Positions 35,936 to 44,534 of a stretch of DNA of 64,000 bases are shown one piece after another. Position numbers and translations under genes: made by a program. Within the stretch, counting starts at the first letter, position 1. Every line of letters begins with the position of its first letter. Source of the stretch: Candidatus Avispirillum faecium (GTDB taxonomy: Bacteria > Bacillota > Clostridia > Oscillospirales > CAG-272); NCBI GenBank assembly GCA_904396155.1, contig CAJFOI010000030.1, positions 1 to 64,000 on the forward strand, read 5' to 3'. The notes under the pieces are model-generated. The model was not told where the DNA came from. It saw only the letters and a list, made by a program, of their open reading frames with translations, and did not search any database.

Positions 35936-36292
35936 ATGCCCGGAACAAGAAAGCTTGGCAGGCCGACGGCCCACAGAAACGCCATGCTCCGCGGAATGGT
36001 AACCTACCTGCTGGAGAACGGTACAATCGAGACCACACTGACCCGTGCGAAGGAAGTCCGTTCCATGGCAGAGAAGATGATAACACTCGGCAAGAAGAAT
36101 ACCCTTGCCTCCCGCCGTGCGGCGCTTGCATATATCACAAAGGAAGACGTGGTGAAGAAGCTGTTTGATCAGATCGCACCGAAGTACGCTTCCCGCAGCG
36201 GCGGATATACACAGATTTATAAGCTCGGTCCCCGTCGGGGAGACGCGGCGGAAATGGCTATGATCAAGCTGGTGGACATAGCTGCGGAATAA
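35936..36292 (+). CDS. rplQ: 50S ribosomal protein L17
   Basis: The 118-residue protein starts [20 protein letters not shown] and has ARSMAEK-type sequence ([16 protein letters not shown]). I prefer ATG 35936 because AAGGAGG at 35921-35927 is then eight bases away; ATG 35930 is only two bases from it. It is the last gene of the superoperon and is followed by a terminator. Confidence 0.97.
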   Translation: MPGTRKLGRPTAHRNAMLRGMVTYLLENGTIETTLTRAKEVRSMAEKMITLGKKNTLASRRAALAYITKEDVVKKLFDQIAPKYASRSGGYTQIYKLGPRRGDAAEMAMIKLVDIAAE

Positions 36293-36299
36293 GGGAATC

Positions 36300-36334
36300 A
36301 AGGGAGGGCGTATGTCCTCCCTTCTTACATTTTG
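36300..36334 (+). terminator. Terminator of the ribosomal superoperon
   Basis: Perfect eight-bp stem AAGGGAGG/CCTCCCTT (36300-36307, 36316-36323), followed by CTTACATTTT. An apparent start codon inside the loop (36312) is therefore not used; the next gene starts at 36351. Confidence 0.7.
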
Positions 36335-36350
36335 GGATGTGGAGGAAAAT

Positions 36351-36755
36351 ATGGACAACGTAACGATTTCACTTAAATCTTCAATTTCCTATTCTGTGGA
36401 AGGAATTGTGGACCAGGGCGTGCCTGTTAAAATTGCGCCCGGGATGTCTGTTTCTCTAAAGCTTGCACCGGGAAAGCACACGCTGCGTGTATCGATTCCC
36501 TATCAGGGAAACGAGGTGGGCACAGTAGAGGTGGCGTTTACGGTAAAACCGGACAGACAATATGCGATTTTCTACAAATTTGTTGCATTTCAGATGCGGG
36601 GGATCCTCACAGTAAAAGAAAAGGACGGAGAGGACCAGGAGGAGGTCGCAAAGGCTTCCGGCTGTATAACCAGACAGGGAATCGGCGTGCAGATCACCTG
36701 GATCGCCGGAATTCTTTTGCTGCTTATTACCATGCTTTGGTTCCTTTTCTTTTGA
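36351..36755 (+). CDS. Small C-tail-anchored membrane protein, function unknown
   Basis: The 134-residue protein has a beta-rich soluble part (about 1-105; VPVKIAPGMSVSLKLAPGKHTLRVSIPYQG resembles a PEGA- or immunoglobulin-like strand pattern) and one C-terminal membrane helix (about 113-134). ATG 36351 is chosen over 36312 because GGAGG at 36340-36344 precedes it and the upstream codons lie in a terminator hairpin. I do not recognise a named family. Confidence 0.7.
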   Translation: MDNVTISLKSSISYSVEGIVDQGVPVKIAPGMSVSLKLAPGKHTLRVSIPYQGNEVGTVEVAFTVKPDRQYAIFYKFVAFQMRGILTVKEKDGEDQEEVAKASGCITRQGIGVQITWIAGILLLLITMLWFLFF

Positions 36756-36861
36756 TTAAAATGCAAAAAACAAGCATGTAAAATACAAAATTTTTCCCCC
36801 GTGGGCATAGGATCGCCTTTTTTGGGAAAACCTTGCCTTGGAAAAGGCAGGAGGTGCACTT

Positions 36862-37383
36862 ATGAAAAAGGCGGGGATCCGGTATGCCTGCGCGGGGATG
36901 CTGCTGATGGGTGTGATTTTGACGGGAATCGTATGCGGAGCCGACGCGGTGGAAGGGAGCCGGCAGGAAGCCGTGGCCTGTGTTGCAGGCGACGGGAGAG
37001 AGGGGGAGGAAGCCGCTGTAGCCCTTACCCCGGCGGAATGCGCGCTGTTGGCGCGGCTGGTGAGCGCAGAGTGCCAGGGTGAGCCGTATCTCTGCCGTGT
37101 GGCCGCGGCGGCGGTGGTGCTCAACCGAACCGCGGACGAGCGGTTTCCAGACTCGGTGACGGATGTGATTTTTTCCTTGGGCGCCTTTCCCAGCGTAGAA
37201 GAAGGCGTGCTGGGAAAGGAAGGATCCGATGAGGATTTGCAGGTGTCTTTGGAAGCTGTGCGGCAGGCCGCGGCGGGAGGGGATCCTACCGGGGGAGCGC
37301 TGCGCTTTGCCAGGGAAGATACCCCGCGGGCACAGACGATTCAGGTGACTTTTCGCGCTGGCGAAATGGTGTTTGGGTGGTAG
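36862..37383 (+). CDS. SleB-like cell wall hydrolase
   Basis: The 173-residue protein has an N-terminal membrane or signal segment (about 8-28) and a SleB/Hydrolase_2 domain (about 62-165). The domain shows ARLVSAECQGEPYLCRVAAAAVVLNR, with the probable catalytic Glu, and DPTGGALRFA. SleB-type enzymes are lytic transglycosylases that open spore cortex during germination; non-spore relatives trim the wall. The start at ATG 36862 follows CAGGAGG. A repeat cluster follows. Confidence 0.85.
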   Translation: MKKAGIRYACAGMLLMGVILTGIVCGADAVEGSRQEAVACVAGDGREGEEAAVALTPAECALLARLVSAECQGEPYLCRVAAAAVVLNRTADERFPDSVTDVIFSLGAFPSVEEGVLGKEGSDEDLQVSLEAVRQAAAGGDPTGGALRFAREDTPRAQTIQVTFRAGEMVFGW

Positions 37384-37404
37384 AAAGGCGGTGTTTTTTA
37401 GAGG

Positions 37405-37990
37405 GGGAACAACCCCTCCCCCGCAACAGAGTTGTGCTACCACCCCGGGTCTGCTACGCAGCCCCCGCGAAGGGGAGGCTTAAAATAGAAGTCCCCCTTG
37501 TGCAAAGGGGGAAGTCAACGAAGTTGACAGGGGGATTGTTCCGTTTTACAACCCCTCCGAGTTTTGCTTCGCAAAACCCACCTCCCCTTACACAGGGGAG
37601 GCTTTTATGAAGGTCTGCTACGCAGCCCCCGCGAAGGGGAGGCTTGGGTTTGTATAGGGCTCCCTTGTGCAAAGGGAGCTGGCTCCGCGCAAGCGGAGTC
37701 TGAGGGATTGTTCTCTTTTACGTTATTTACAACCCCTCCGAGTTTTGCTTCGCAAAACCCACCTCCCCTTACACAGGGGAGGCTTTTATAAAGGTCTGCT
37801 GTGCAGCCCCTACGAAGGGGAGGCTTAAAATAGAAGTCCCCCTTGTGCAAAGGGGGATGTCAACGAAGTTGACAGGGGGATTGTTCCGTTTTGCAACCCC
37901 TCCGACACGGCTGCGCCGTGCCACCTCCCCTTACACAGGGGAGGCTTTTATAAAGGTCTGCTGCGCAGCCCCACACAAGGGAGGCCTAAG
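37405..37990. repeat. Modular palindromic intergenic repeat cluster 6, internally duplicated
   Basis: This is the longest cluster and consists of modules in minus orientation. The segment starting CAACCCCTCCGAGTTTTGC occurs at 37549 and again at 37730, nearly identical for about 65 bases. The segment TAAAATAGAAGTCCCCCTTG occurs at 37481 and 37826. Inner stems include GTTTTGC/GCAAAAC, GTCAACG/GTTGAC and CACGGC/GCCGTG. It looks like copies added by duplication within the cluster. Confidence 0.85.
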
Positions 37991-38089
37991 TCTCTTGAGG
38001 GGAGGCTGGCGTTCATTTCGTCCTCCTATGCGCAGCATCTCCAGGGACTGGGGAATGGTTTTCCAAAAGTCGCTCACTAATATTTATAC

Positions 38090-38111
38090 AAAGCCCAAAA
38101 GGGCTTTTTTT
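38090..38111 (+). terminator. Rho-independent terminator upstream of the arginine operon
   Basis: Stem AAAGCCC/GGGCTTT (38090-38096, 38101-38107) with an AAAA loop and a T-run 38105-38111. It shields the arg promoter 48 bases downstream from read-through. The rest of 38000-38158 shows no gene. Confidence 0.85.
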
Positions 38112-38158
38112 GTTCCATTGTGCACATCACCAAATCCGAATTGTTCACAGATTTTGCC

Positions 38159-38193
38159 TTGACAAGCAGAGACATACAATGTATAATTATACA
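38159..38193 (+). promoter_or_regulatory. Consensus promoter of argC with overlapping ARG-box-like operator
   Basis: TTGACA (38159-38164), 17 bases, TATAAT (38182-38187): a perfect sigma-A promoter. The 14-base perfect palindrome TGTATAATTATACA (38180-38193) covers the -10 and fits the TGNATNNNNATNCA pattern of ArgR/AhrC operators. Arginine-dependent repression by an ArgR-type hexamer is the expected control. Confidence 0.8.
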
Positions 38194-38217
38194 AATATAA
38201 TGACTAAATAAACGACG

Positions 38218-38239
38218 CGCCTTTCCTATAGGAAAGGCG
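38218..38239 (+). promoter_or_regulatory. Leader hairpin before argC
   Basis: Perfect nine-bp stem CGCCTTTCC/GGAAAGGCG with the loop TATA in the argC leader, ending six bases before the ribosome binding site. There is no T-run. It may protect the mRNA 5' end. Confidence 0.5.
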
Positions 38240-38259
38240 GAAGCGGGAGGAAGCAATCT

Positions 38260-39201
38260 GTGACAAAGGTGTTTATCGACGGGAAAGCAGGGACTACGGG
38301 CCTGCAGATCTGGGAGCGGCTGGCGGACCGGGACGATGTGGAGTTGCTGGTGCTGCCAGAGGCGCAGCGAAAGGATCCCGCCGCCCGCAAAGAAGCGCTG
38401 AATAGCTGCGACATCGCTTTCTTTTGTCTGCCGGATGCGGCGGCGCGGGAAGCGGCGGTGATGATCGAAAATCCGGCGGTGCGGGTCATCGACGCTTCCA
38501 CCGCGCATCGGACGGTTTCGGGCTGGATCTACGGCTTTCCGGAGCTCTCCGGCGATATCCGAAAGTCCATCGCCTCCGCCGCGCGGGTGGCCAATCCCGG
38601 CTGTCATGCCAGCGGGTTCATCGCATTGGTTCGCCCTCTGGTGGACGCTGGCCTGCTGTGTCGGGAGGTGGCGCTCTCCTGTTTTTCCATCACCGGTTAC
38701 AGCGGCGGCGGCAAGGGAATGATCGCAGAATATGAAGGAGAGCAGCGCAGCGCGCTGCTGGACGCACCCCGGCAGTATGGCCTTTCCCAGGGACATAAGC
38801 ATCTGCCGGAGATGCAGACTCTGTGCGGCCTTTCCGCCGCTCCCATTTTCTGTCCCATCGTGGCGGATTATTTTTGCGGGATGGAAGTGACGGTTCCCCT
38901 GTTTGCAAATATGCTTCGCGGCAGTGTGGCAGATGTGCGCAGGATTTATGAAGCGCTGTATACGGGCCCGGTGGTCCGATACTGTCCGGACGCAGAGGAG
39001 AGCGGATTTCTTTCCGCGGGAAAGTACGCGGGCTGGGACGGGATGGAGATCTCCGTCCACGGAAATGCAAAACGGGTCCTTTTGTGCGCCCGGTATGACA
39101 ATCTGGGCAAGGGTGCCTCCGGTGCGGCGGTCCAAAGCTTCAACATCATGACCGGGCAGGAGGAGACCAGGGGGCTTCATATGGACGCCTCTCTCCTGTG
39201 A
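38260..39201 (+). CDS. argC: N-acetyl-gamma-glutamyl-phosphate reductase, type II (ArgC)
   Basis: This is the third step of arginine synthesis: NADPH reduction of acetylglutamyl phosphate. At 313 residues it is the short form II. It shows VFIDGKAGTTGLQIWERL at the N-terminus (nucleotide binding), the active-site Cys in VANPGCHASGF (near 115) and the later His region GHKHLPEM. The start is GTG 38260 with GGGAGG at 38245-38250. It is the first gene of the operon, and a second promoter lies between it and argJ. Confidence 0.95.
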   Translation: MTKVFIDGKAGTTGLQIWERLADRDDVELLVLPEAQRKDPAARKEALNSCDIAFFCLPDAAAREAAVMIENPAVRVIDASTAHRTVSGWIYGFPELSGDIRKSIASAARVANPGCHASGFIALVRPLVDAGLLCREVALSCFSITGYSGGGKGMIAEYEGEQRSALLDAPRQYGLSQGHKHLPEMQTLCGLSAAPIFCPIVADYFCGMEVTVPLFANMLRGSVADVRRIYEALYTGPVVRYCPDAEESGFLSAGKYAGWDGMEISVHGNAKRVLLCARYDNLGKGASGAAVQSFNIMTGQEETRGLHMDASLL

Positions 39202-39217
39202 GGTTTTGCGTGGGCTG

Positions 39218-39246
39218 TTGACTTATAGAGCAAGACAAAGTATAAT
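39218..39246 (+). promoter_or_regulatory. Second promoter, upstream of argJ
   Basis: TTGACT (39218-39223), 17 bases, TATAAT (39241-39246), with no palindrome over it. It would allow argJ-argB-argD-argF-carA-carB expression apart from argC and without the ARG-box. Confidence 0.65.
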
Positions 39247-39279
39247 AATGAGAAAGACATGTGGTAAATGGTGACCGGT

Positions 39280-40494
39280 ATGGAATTTGTAAAGGGCGGC
39301 GTGTGCGCCGCAAAGGGATTCAAAGCGGCAGGGATACACTGCGGGATCCGGAAAAATAAAACAAAGAAGGATCTGGCGCTGATCGTCAGTGAAAAGCGTG
39401 CGGCGGCGGCCTGCGTGTATACGAGAAATCTGGTGAAGGGCGCGCCCATAGGCGTGACAAGGGCCCATGTGGCGGACGGATATGCCCAGGCGATCGTCTG
39501 CAACAGCGGCATTGCCAACACCTGTGCCGCCGACGGCATGGAAACGGCAAACGGCATGTGTAATATCGCGGCCCAGGCGCTGGGAATTGCACAAGAGGAT
39601 ATTGTCGTGGCGTCCACTGGAGTCATCGGACCCTCCCTGCCTCTTACGCCGATCCGCGCCCATATAGGAGAACTGGCGGCCGCTCTGTCCCCATCGGGCA
39701 GCGAGGACGCGGCGGAGGCCATTATGACGACGGATACGGTAAAAAAAGAGGCGGCAGTCAGCTTTCAGGCGGACGGCGTGGAATGCAGGATCGGCGGCAT
39801 CGCCAAGGGGAGCGGGATGATCCATCCCAATATGGCCACCATGCTGGTGTTTGTCACCACGGACTGCGCTATTTCCCAGGAAATGCTGCAGCGGGCCCTG
39901 TCCAGGGATGTAGTGGATTCCTTCAATATGGTCAGTATCGACGGGGACACCTCCACCAACGATATGGTGGCGGTGCTGGCCAATGGCATGGCGGAAAACC
40001 CAAAAATCACGGAAGAAGGCCCTGCCTATACGGCCTTTTGCCAGGCGCTGGCGGCGGTGACCCGGTCTCTGTGCCGGATGCTGGCGGCCGACGGAGAGGG
40101 TGCGACCAAGCTGCTGGACTGCACCGTGTCCGGCGCGCCGGATACAGCTACAGCAAAGACAGCGGCGAAAAGCGTCATCTGTTCTTCTCTTGTGAAGACC
40201 GCCATGTTCGGCGCCGATGCAAACTGGGGCAGAGTGCTCTGCGCACTGGGCTACTGCGGCGCACCGCTGGATGTAAATAAAATTGATGTTTCCTTCAAAA
40301 GTGCGGCGGGGGAGGTCGCTGTGTGCAAAAACGGCGCCGGCATTCCCTTTGACGAGGACAGCGCAAAGAAGATCCTTTCCGAGGACGACATCCAGATTCT
40401 GATCGATCTGCATAGCGGCGACGCCGGCGCCCAGGCGTGGGGATGCGATCTGACCTATGATTATGTGAAAATAAACGGAGATTACCGGACATGA
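39280..40494 (+). CDS. argJ: Glutamate N-acetyltransferase/N-acetyltransferase (ArgJ)
   Basis: ArgJ transfers the acetyl group from acetylornithine to glutamate (and may also use acetyl-CoA), which closes the cyclic arginine pathway. The 404-residue protein has the self-cleavage and nucleophile Thr in KGSGMIHPNMATML (near 183). It ends CDLTYDYVKINGDYRT as usual. It is normally cut into alpha and beta chains before that Thr. I prefer ATG 39280 (MEFVKGGVCAAKGF) over 39268; neither has a strong ribosome binding site. It overlaps argB by four bases. Confidence 0.95.
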   Translation: MEFVKGGVCAAKGFKAAGIHCGIRKNKTKKDLALIVSEKRAAAACVYTRNLVKGAPIGVTRAHVADGYAQAIVCNSGIANTCAADGMETANGMCNIAAQALGIAQEDIVVASTGVIGPSLPLTPIRAHIGELAAALSPSGSEDAAEAIMTTDTVKKEAAVSFQADGVECRIGGIAKGSGMIHPNMATMLVFVTTDCAISQEMLQRALSRDVVDSFNMVSIDGDTSTNDMVAVLANGMAENPKITEEGPAYTAFCQALAAVTRSLCRMLAADGEGATKLLDCTVSGAPDTATAKTAAKSVICSSLVKTAMFGADANWGRVLCALGYCGAPLDVNKIDVSFKSAAGEVAVCKNGAGIPFDEDSAKKILSEDDIQILIDLHSGDAGAQAWGCDLTYDYVKINGDYRT

Positions 40495-41357
40495 GTGAAC
40501 CAAAGCTCAGCGCGGAAGTCACCTCTCAGGTGCTCATTCAGGCGCTGCCGTATATTCAGAAATATAAGGACAAAACCATCGTGATCAAATATGGCGGCAA
40601 CGCCATGATCAACGAGGAGCTGAAGGATGCGGTCATGGGAGACATCGTCCTGCTCAGCGCCATCGGAATCAAGGTGGTACTGGTCCACGGAGGTGGCCCG
40701 GAAATTACAGAGATGCTCCGCCGGGTGGGAAAGAAAAGCGAGTTTGTGGACGGCCTGCGGGTCACCGACCGGGAAACGGTGGAGATTGTGCAGATGGTGC
40801 TGGCGGGCAAGGTCAACAAAGGCCTGGTGGATCTGGTCACGCAAAAAGGCGGCAGAGCCATCGGTCTGTGCGGCATCGATGCCGGGATGATCCGTGCCCG
40901 GGCTGCGGACAGCCGGCTGGGGTATGTGGGGGAAATCACCGATGTGGATACCCGTCCCATTTCCGATATGCTGGAGCAGGGATATATCCCCATTATTTCT
41001 ACCGTAGGCACCGATGAAGGGGGAAATGTCTACAATATCAACGCGGACACGGCGGCTTCCCGGATCGCAGGAGCGCTTCAGGCAGAATCGCTCATTATCA
41101 TGACGGATGCGCCTGGGGTGCTTCGGGAGAAGACAGATCCAAAGACGCTGATTTCAAAGATTTTTGTGTCCGATATTCTCCGCCTTGCCAGAGAAGGGGT
41201 GCTGGAAGGAGGCATGATCCCCAAGGTGGAGTGCTGTAAGGACGCGATCCGCCGGGGTGTGAGCCGTGTGTTTATCATCGACGGCCGGGTCCCCCATTCC
41301 ATTTTGATTGAAATATTTACACATGCAGGGCTGGGTACCATGTTTGTAGGCGGCTGA
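40491..41357 (+). CDS. argB: Acetylglutamate kinase (ArgB)
   Basis: The 288-residue amino-acid kinase fold protein phosphorylates acetylglutamate. Visible motifs are VIKYGGNAM (near 25), VLVHGGGPEI (near 64), INADTAASRIAGAL and GGMIPKVECC. It is probably the arginine-inhibited step. It starts inside argJ (ATGA). Confidence 0.97.
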   Translation: MSEPKLSAEVTSQVLIQALPYIQKYKDKTIVIKYGGNAMINEELKDAVMGDIVLLSAIGIKVVLVHGGGPEITEMLRRVGKKSEFVDGLRVTDRETVEIVQMVLAGKVNKGLVDLVTQKGGRAIGLCGIDAGMIRARAADSRLGYVGEITDVDTRPISDMLEQGYIPIISTVGTDEGGNVYNINADTAASRIAGALQAESLIIMTDAPGVLREKTDPKTLISKIFVSDILRLAREGVLEGGMIPKVECCKDAIRRGVSRVFIIDGRVPHSILIEIFTHAGLGTMFVGG

Positions 41358-41394
41358 AGCCCTCGCAAAGACAGGAGAAAAGGATGGTGCCGAT

Positions 41395-42564
41395 ATGGAA
41401 AATATGATGGAGCTCACAAATACCTATATTGCAAAGACCTATAACCGCACCCCGGTACAGTTGGTTCGGGGAGAGGGGTCTCTGGTCTACGATACGGACG
41501 GAAAACGCTATATTGACCTTGGGACCGGCATTGCAGTCAATATCTTCGGCATCGCAGATCCTGCATGGATACAGGCGGTGACTGCACAGCTGTCCTGCCT
41601 GCAGCATACGTCCAACCTCTACTACAGCGCTCCTGCGGCGCGCCTTGCCCAGATGCTCTGCCAGCGCACGGGAATGGAGCGAGTGTTTTTTTCCAACTCC
41701 GGCGCCGAGGCAAACGAGTGTGCCATCAAAACGGCCCGCCGGCGGGCATACCTTACATACGGGGATACATCCCACAGTACGATCATCACCCTGAAGGGAT
41801 CTTTCCATGGACGGACCATCACCACCCTGTCCGCCACCGGACAGGACAGCTTCCACACGGAGTTCGGTCCCTTTACGCCCGGCTTTGTCTATGCACAGCC
41901 GGGGGATACGGAGGAGCTGCGCCGCCTGGCGGACAGCCAGGGCTGCTGCGCCGTCATGCTGGAGACCATCCAGGGAGAGGGCGGCATTCATGTGCTGGAC
42001 GGGGCGTATCTCCAGGCGGTGTGGCAGCTGTGCCGGGAGCGGGACATGCTGCTGATCGTCGACGAGGTGCAGACCGGCAACGGCCGGTGCGGCAAGCTGT
42101 ATTCCTACATGCACCATGATATTGCGCCGGACATCGTCACTACGGCAAAGGGGCTGGGTGGGGGACTGCCCATCGGCGCTACGCTGCTGGGCAGCCGATG
42201 CGCCGACGTGCTCACGCCGGGCTCTCACGGTTCCACCTTTGGCGGCAATCCGGTGGCCGCTGCCGGCGCTGTCAGTATTCTGAACCGGATCGACGATACA
42301 CTCCTTGCTGGCGTGCTCCACAGAGAGGGACTGATTCGAAAGGCGCTTGCAGATGTTCCCGGAATAGTGGAGATCACAGGCCGGGGACTGATGCTGGGGA
42401 TCCGGTGCGAAAAACCGGCGGGCGAGATTGTGGCCCGTGCGGCGCAGCAGGGCGTCCTGGCGCTGACGGCAAAGGACAAGATTCGCCTGCTGCCTGCGCT
42501 GAATATCCCGGAGGAGCTGCTTTTGGAAGCGTTGGAAATTTTGAAAAAGGAAATTGCAAAGTGA
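41395..42564 (+). CDS. argD: Acetylornithine aminotransferase (ArgD)
   Basis: The 389-residue class III PLP aminotransferase has SNSGAEANECAIKTAR, FHGRT, LIVDEVQTGNGRCGK and the PLP Lys in VTTAKGLGGGLPIGA (near 250). It makes acetylornithine and may also serve lysine synthesis as succinyl-DAP aminotransferase, which is of interest because the operon ends with a DapF domain. The stop overlaps the argF start (GTGA). Confidence 0.96.
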   Translation: MENMMELTNTYIAKTYNRTPVQLVRGEGSLVYDTDGKRYIDLGTGIAVNIFGIADPAWIQAVTAQLSCLQHTSNLYYSAPAARLAQMLCQRTGMERVFFSNSGAEANECAIKTARRRAYLTYGDTSHSTIITLKGSFHGRTITTLSATGQDSFHTEFGPFTPGFVYAQPGDTEELRRLADSQGCCAVMLETIQGEGGIHVLDGAYLQAVWQLCRERDMLLIVDEVQTGNGRCGKLYSYMHHDIAPDIVTTAKGLGGGLPIGATLLGSRCADVLTPGSHGSTFGGNPVAAAGAVSILNRIDDTLLAGVLHREGLIRKALADVPGIVEITGRGLMLGIRCEKPAGEIVARAAQQGVLALTAKDKIRLLPALNIPEELLLEALEILKKEIAK

Positions 42565-43409
42565 AACATTTTTTGACTTTGTCGGAGCTGCAGCCCAAGC
42601 AGATCCACGAGATTTTGAATCTGGCGGATCAGTTGAAATATGAAAAGCAGCATCATATTTCCCACCCGCTGCTTCAGGGCAAAACCCTGGGGATCGTGCC
42701 GGGGAGTTCCTCTTCCCGCACGCGTATCTGCCTGGAGGTGGGCATGTACGATCTGGGCGGCCGGGCGGTGTCCATGCCCGCGGACAGCCTGAAGGGGCAG
42801 GATGGGTCCCGGATCCGGGAGAGCGCCCGATGCTATTCCCGCTTCGTGGATGTCATCGCCCTGCGGGCCCTGCCACATGCGGTGCTCGCCGCCTTTGCAA
42901 GGGAGAGCGGCGTTCCGGTGCTCAACGGTGCATCGGATCTGGCGGATCCCTGCGGGGCTCTGGCGGATCTGATGACCATCCGGGAGCGATACGGCTCTTT
43001 CGAGGGTCTGCGTCTCTGCTATGCGGGGCCTGCCGGCGCTGCTGCAGACAGCCTTGTTGCCGGGGCGCTGACCATGGGAATGGAAGTCGCCGTACTGGAA
43101 CCTCCCCGTGGAGAGGCAGACGGACATCCCCTTGGGGCGGGGGGCTGGATTCAGTACGACCGGCTTTTGGACGCTGCCGCCGGCGCCGACGTTTTATACA
43201 CGGGGCCCAAGGCCCCCTGGGGAGAGATCGATGCGGCGGTCGTCGCCGCAGGCGCCGGGGACATGCTTGTGCTCCACAGGCAGCCCGCCAACCGGGGCAA
43301 GGAGCTGTCGGAGCAGGTATTTGCCGCCCACGCGGGGGAGATCTATGATCAGGTGGAAAACAAGCTTCATGTAATCAAAGCAATTCTTGTAAGGCTGCTG
43401 GGACAGTAA
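42561..43409 (+). CDS. argF: Degenerate ornithine carbamoyltransferase homologue (ArgF-like)
   Basis: The position and fold are those of ornithine carbamoyltransferase, which joins ornithine and carbamoyl phosphate to citrulline. The N-terminal pattern is kept (LTLSELQPKQIHEIL, SSSRTR near 50-55, GMYDLGGRAV), but key sites are gone. HPxQ is DPCG (129-132), the GDGNNV region is AGPAGA (155-160), the DxxxSMG ornithine loop is missing (210-221), and HCLP is HRQP (239-242). The product is 282 residues against about 305-330. The frame is intact, with GTG start 42561 overlapping argD. It is probably inactive or re-purposed. Confidence 0.85.
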   Translation: MKHFLTLSELQPKQIHEILNLADQLKYEKQHHISHPLLQGKTLGIVPGSSSSRTRICLEVGMYDLGGRAVSMPADSLKGQDGSRIRESARCYSRFVDVIALRALPHAVLAAFARESGVPVLNGASDLADPCGALADLMTIRERYGSFEGLRLCYAGPAGAAADSLVAGALTMGMEVAVLEPPRGEADGHPLGAGGWIQYDRLLDAAAGADVLYTGPKAPWGEIDAAVVAAGAGDMLVLHRQPANRGKELSEQVFAAHAGEIYDQVENKLHVIKAILVRLLGQ

Positions 43410-43457
43410 AACAGAAATCGCAGGACGGAAAAAGAGAGAAAGGTGTAATAAGGGTAT

Positions 43458-44534
43458 ATGAAAAAAGCGTATTTGATTTTGGACGGAGGACAGGTATTCG
43501 AGGGATACCGCTTCGGCGCTGAGGGGGAGGCGCTGGGCGAGCTGGTATTCACCACCGGCATGGTGGGATATATCGAAACGCTGACGGACCCCAGTTACTA
43601 CGGGCAGATTGTGCTGCAGACCTTTCCCCTGATCGGGAATTACGGCATGATCAGCGAGGATTTTGAAGGAAAGCCCGCCGCCAGAGGGTATGTGGTGCGG
43701 GAGTGGTGTGACACCCCCTCCAATTTCCGCAGCGAAGGCACAGTGGACGAATTTCTGAAAAAGGCGGGCATCCCGGGTATTTGGGGGGTGGATACCCGGC
43801 AGATTACCCGGATCATCCGGGAGCGGGGTGTGATGAACGCCATCATTGCGGACAGCGTGCCCGCAGATTTGTCCCCCCTGCATACATATACCATTACAGA
43901 TGCGGTGAAAAGCGTGTCCTGCACCGCCCCCATCGCCTATCCGGCCCAGGGGGAGGAAAAATTCCGCGTCATCCTCATCGATTACGGCTATAAAATGAAC
44001 ATTATCCGGGAACTGACAAAGCGCGGCTGCGCCGTGACGGTGGTTCCTTATGATACACCTGCGGAGGAGATCCTTGCCGCGCACCCCGACGGGGTGATGC
44101 TTTCCAACGGCCCGGGAGATCCGGAGGAAAATGTGGACAGCATTCGACAGATCCAGAAACTGCTGGGAAAAGTACCGATTTTTGGAATCTGCCTGGGCCA
44201 TCAGCTGCTGGCACTGGCAAACGGCGGGAAGACCGTGAAGCTGAAATACGGCCACCGCGGCGCCAACCAGCCGGCCAAGGAGCTGTACGGCAAACGGACA
44301 TATATCACCAGCCAGAATCACGGCTATGCGGTGGTGTCCGACAGCATCGGGGACGTGGGCCGTGTGACCATGATCAACGCAAACGACGGCACTTGCGAGG
44401 GAATCGAATATCCCGCTCTTCGTGCCTTTTCCGTTCAGTTCCACCCGGAGGCCTGCTCCGGTCCGCTGGATACCAATTATTTGTTTGACCAGTTCTTTGC
44501 ATGGATGGGAGGAAAAGAAAATGCCGCTGAATAA
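43458..44534 (+). CDS. carA: Carbamoyl-phosphate synthase small subunit (CarA)
   Basis: The glutaminase subunit feeds ammonia to CarB. The 358-residue protein has the N-terminal CPSase domain (AYLILDGGQVFEG, VFTTGMVGY) and a class I amidotransferase domain. The latter carries the catalytic Cys in FGICLGHQ (near 239) and His/Glu in VQFHPEA (near 334). All catalytic residues are present. It overlaps carB by 14 bases. Confidence 0.97.
   Translation: MKKAYLILDGGQVFEGYRFGAEGEALGELVFTTGMVGYIETLTDPSYYGQIVLQTFPLIGNYGMISEDFEGKPAARGYVVREWCDTPSNFRSEGTVDEFLKKAGIPGIWGVDTRQITRIIRERGVMNAIIADSVPADLSPLHTYTITDAVKSVSCTAPIAYPAQGEEKFRVILIDYGYKMNIIRELTKRGCAVTVVPYDTPAEEILAAHPDGVMLSNGPGDPEENVDSIRQIQKLLGKVPIFGICLGHQLLALANGGKTVKLKYGHRGANQPAKELYGKRTYITSQNHGYAVVSDSIGDVGRVTMINANDGTCEGIEYPALRAFSVQFHPEACSGPLDTNYLFDQFFAWMGGKENAAE

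Noticed and set aside
36312-36350. ATG 36312 as start of the small membrane protein
   Set aside because: It lies inside the loop of the rplQ terminator hairpin; ATG 36351 has a well-placed GGAGG.
37405-37990. Possible CRISPR array
   Set aside because: The repeats are palindromic modules of unequal length with no regular spacer size, spacers are themselves repeats, and no cas gene is near.
42198-42560. Extended N-terminus for ArgF
   Set aside because: These codons lie inside argD in another frame; the ArgF family N-terminus begins at GTG 42561, which overlaps the argD stop.
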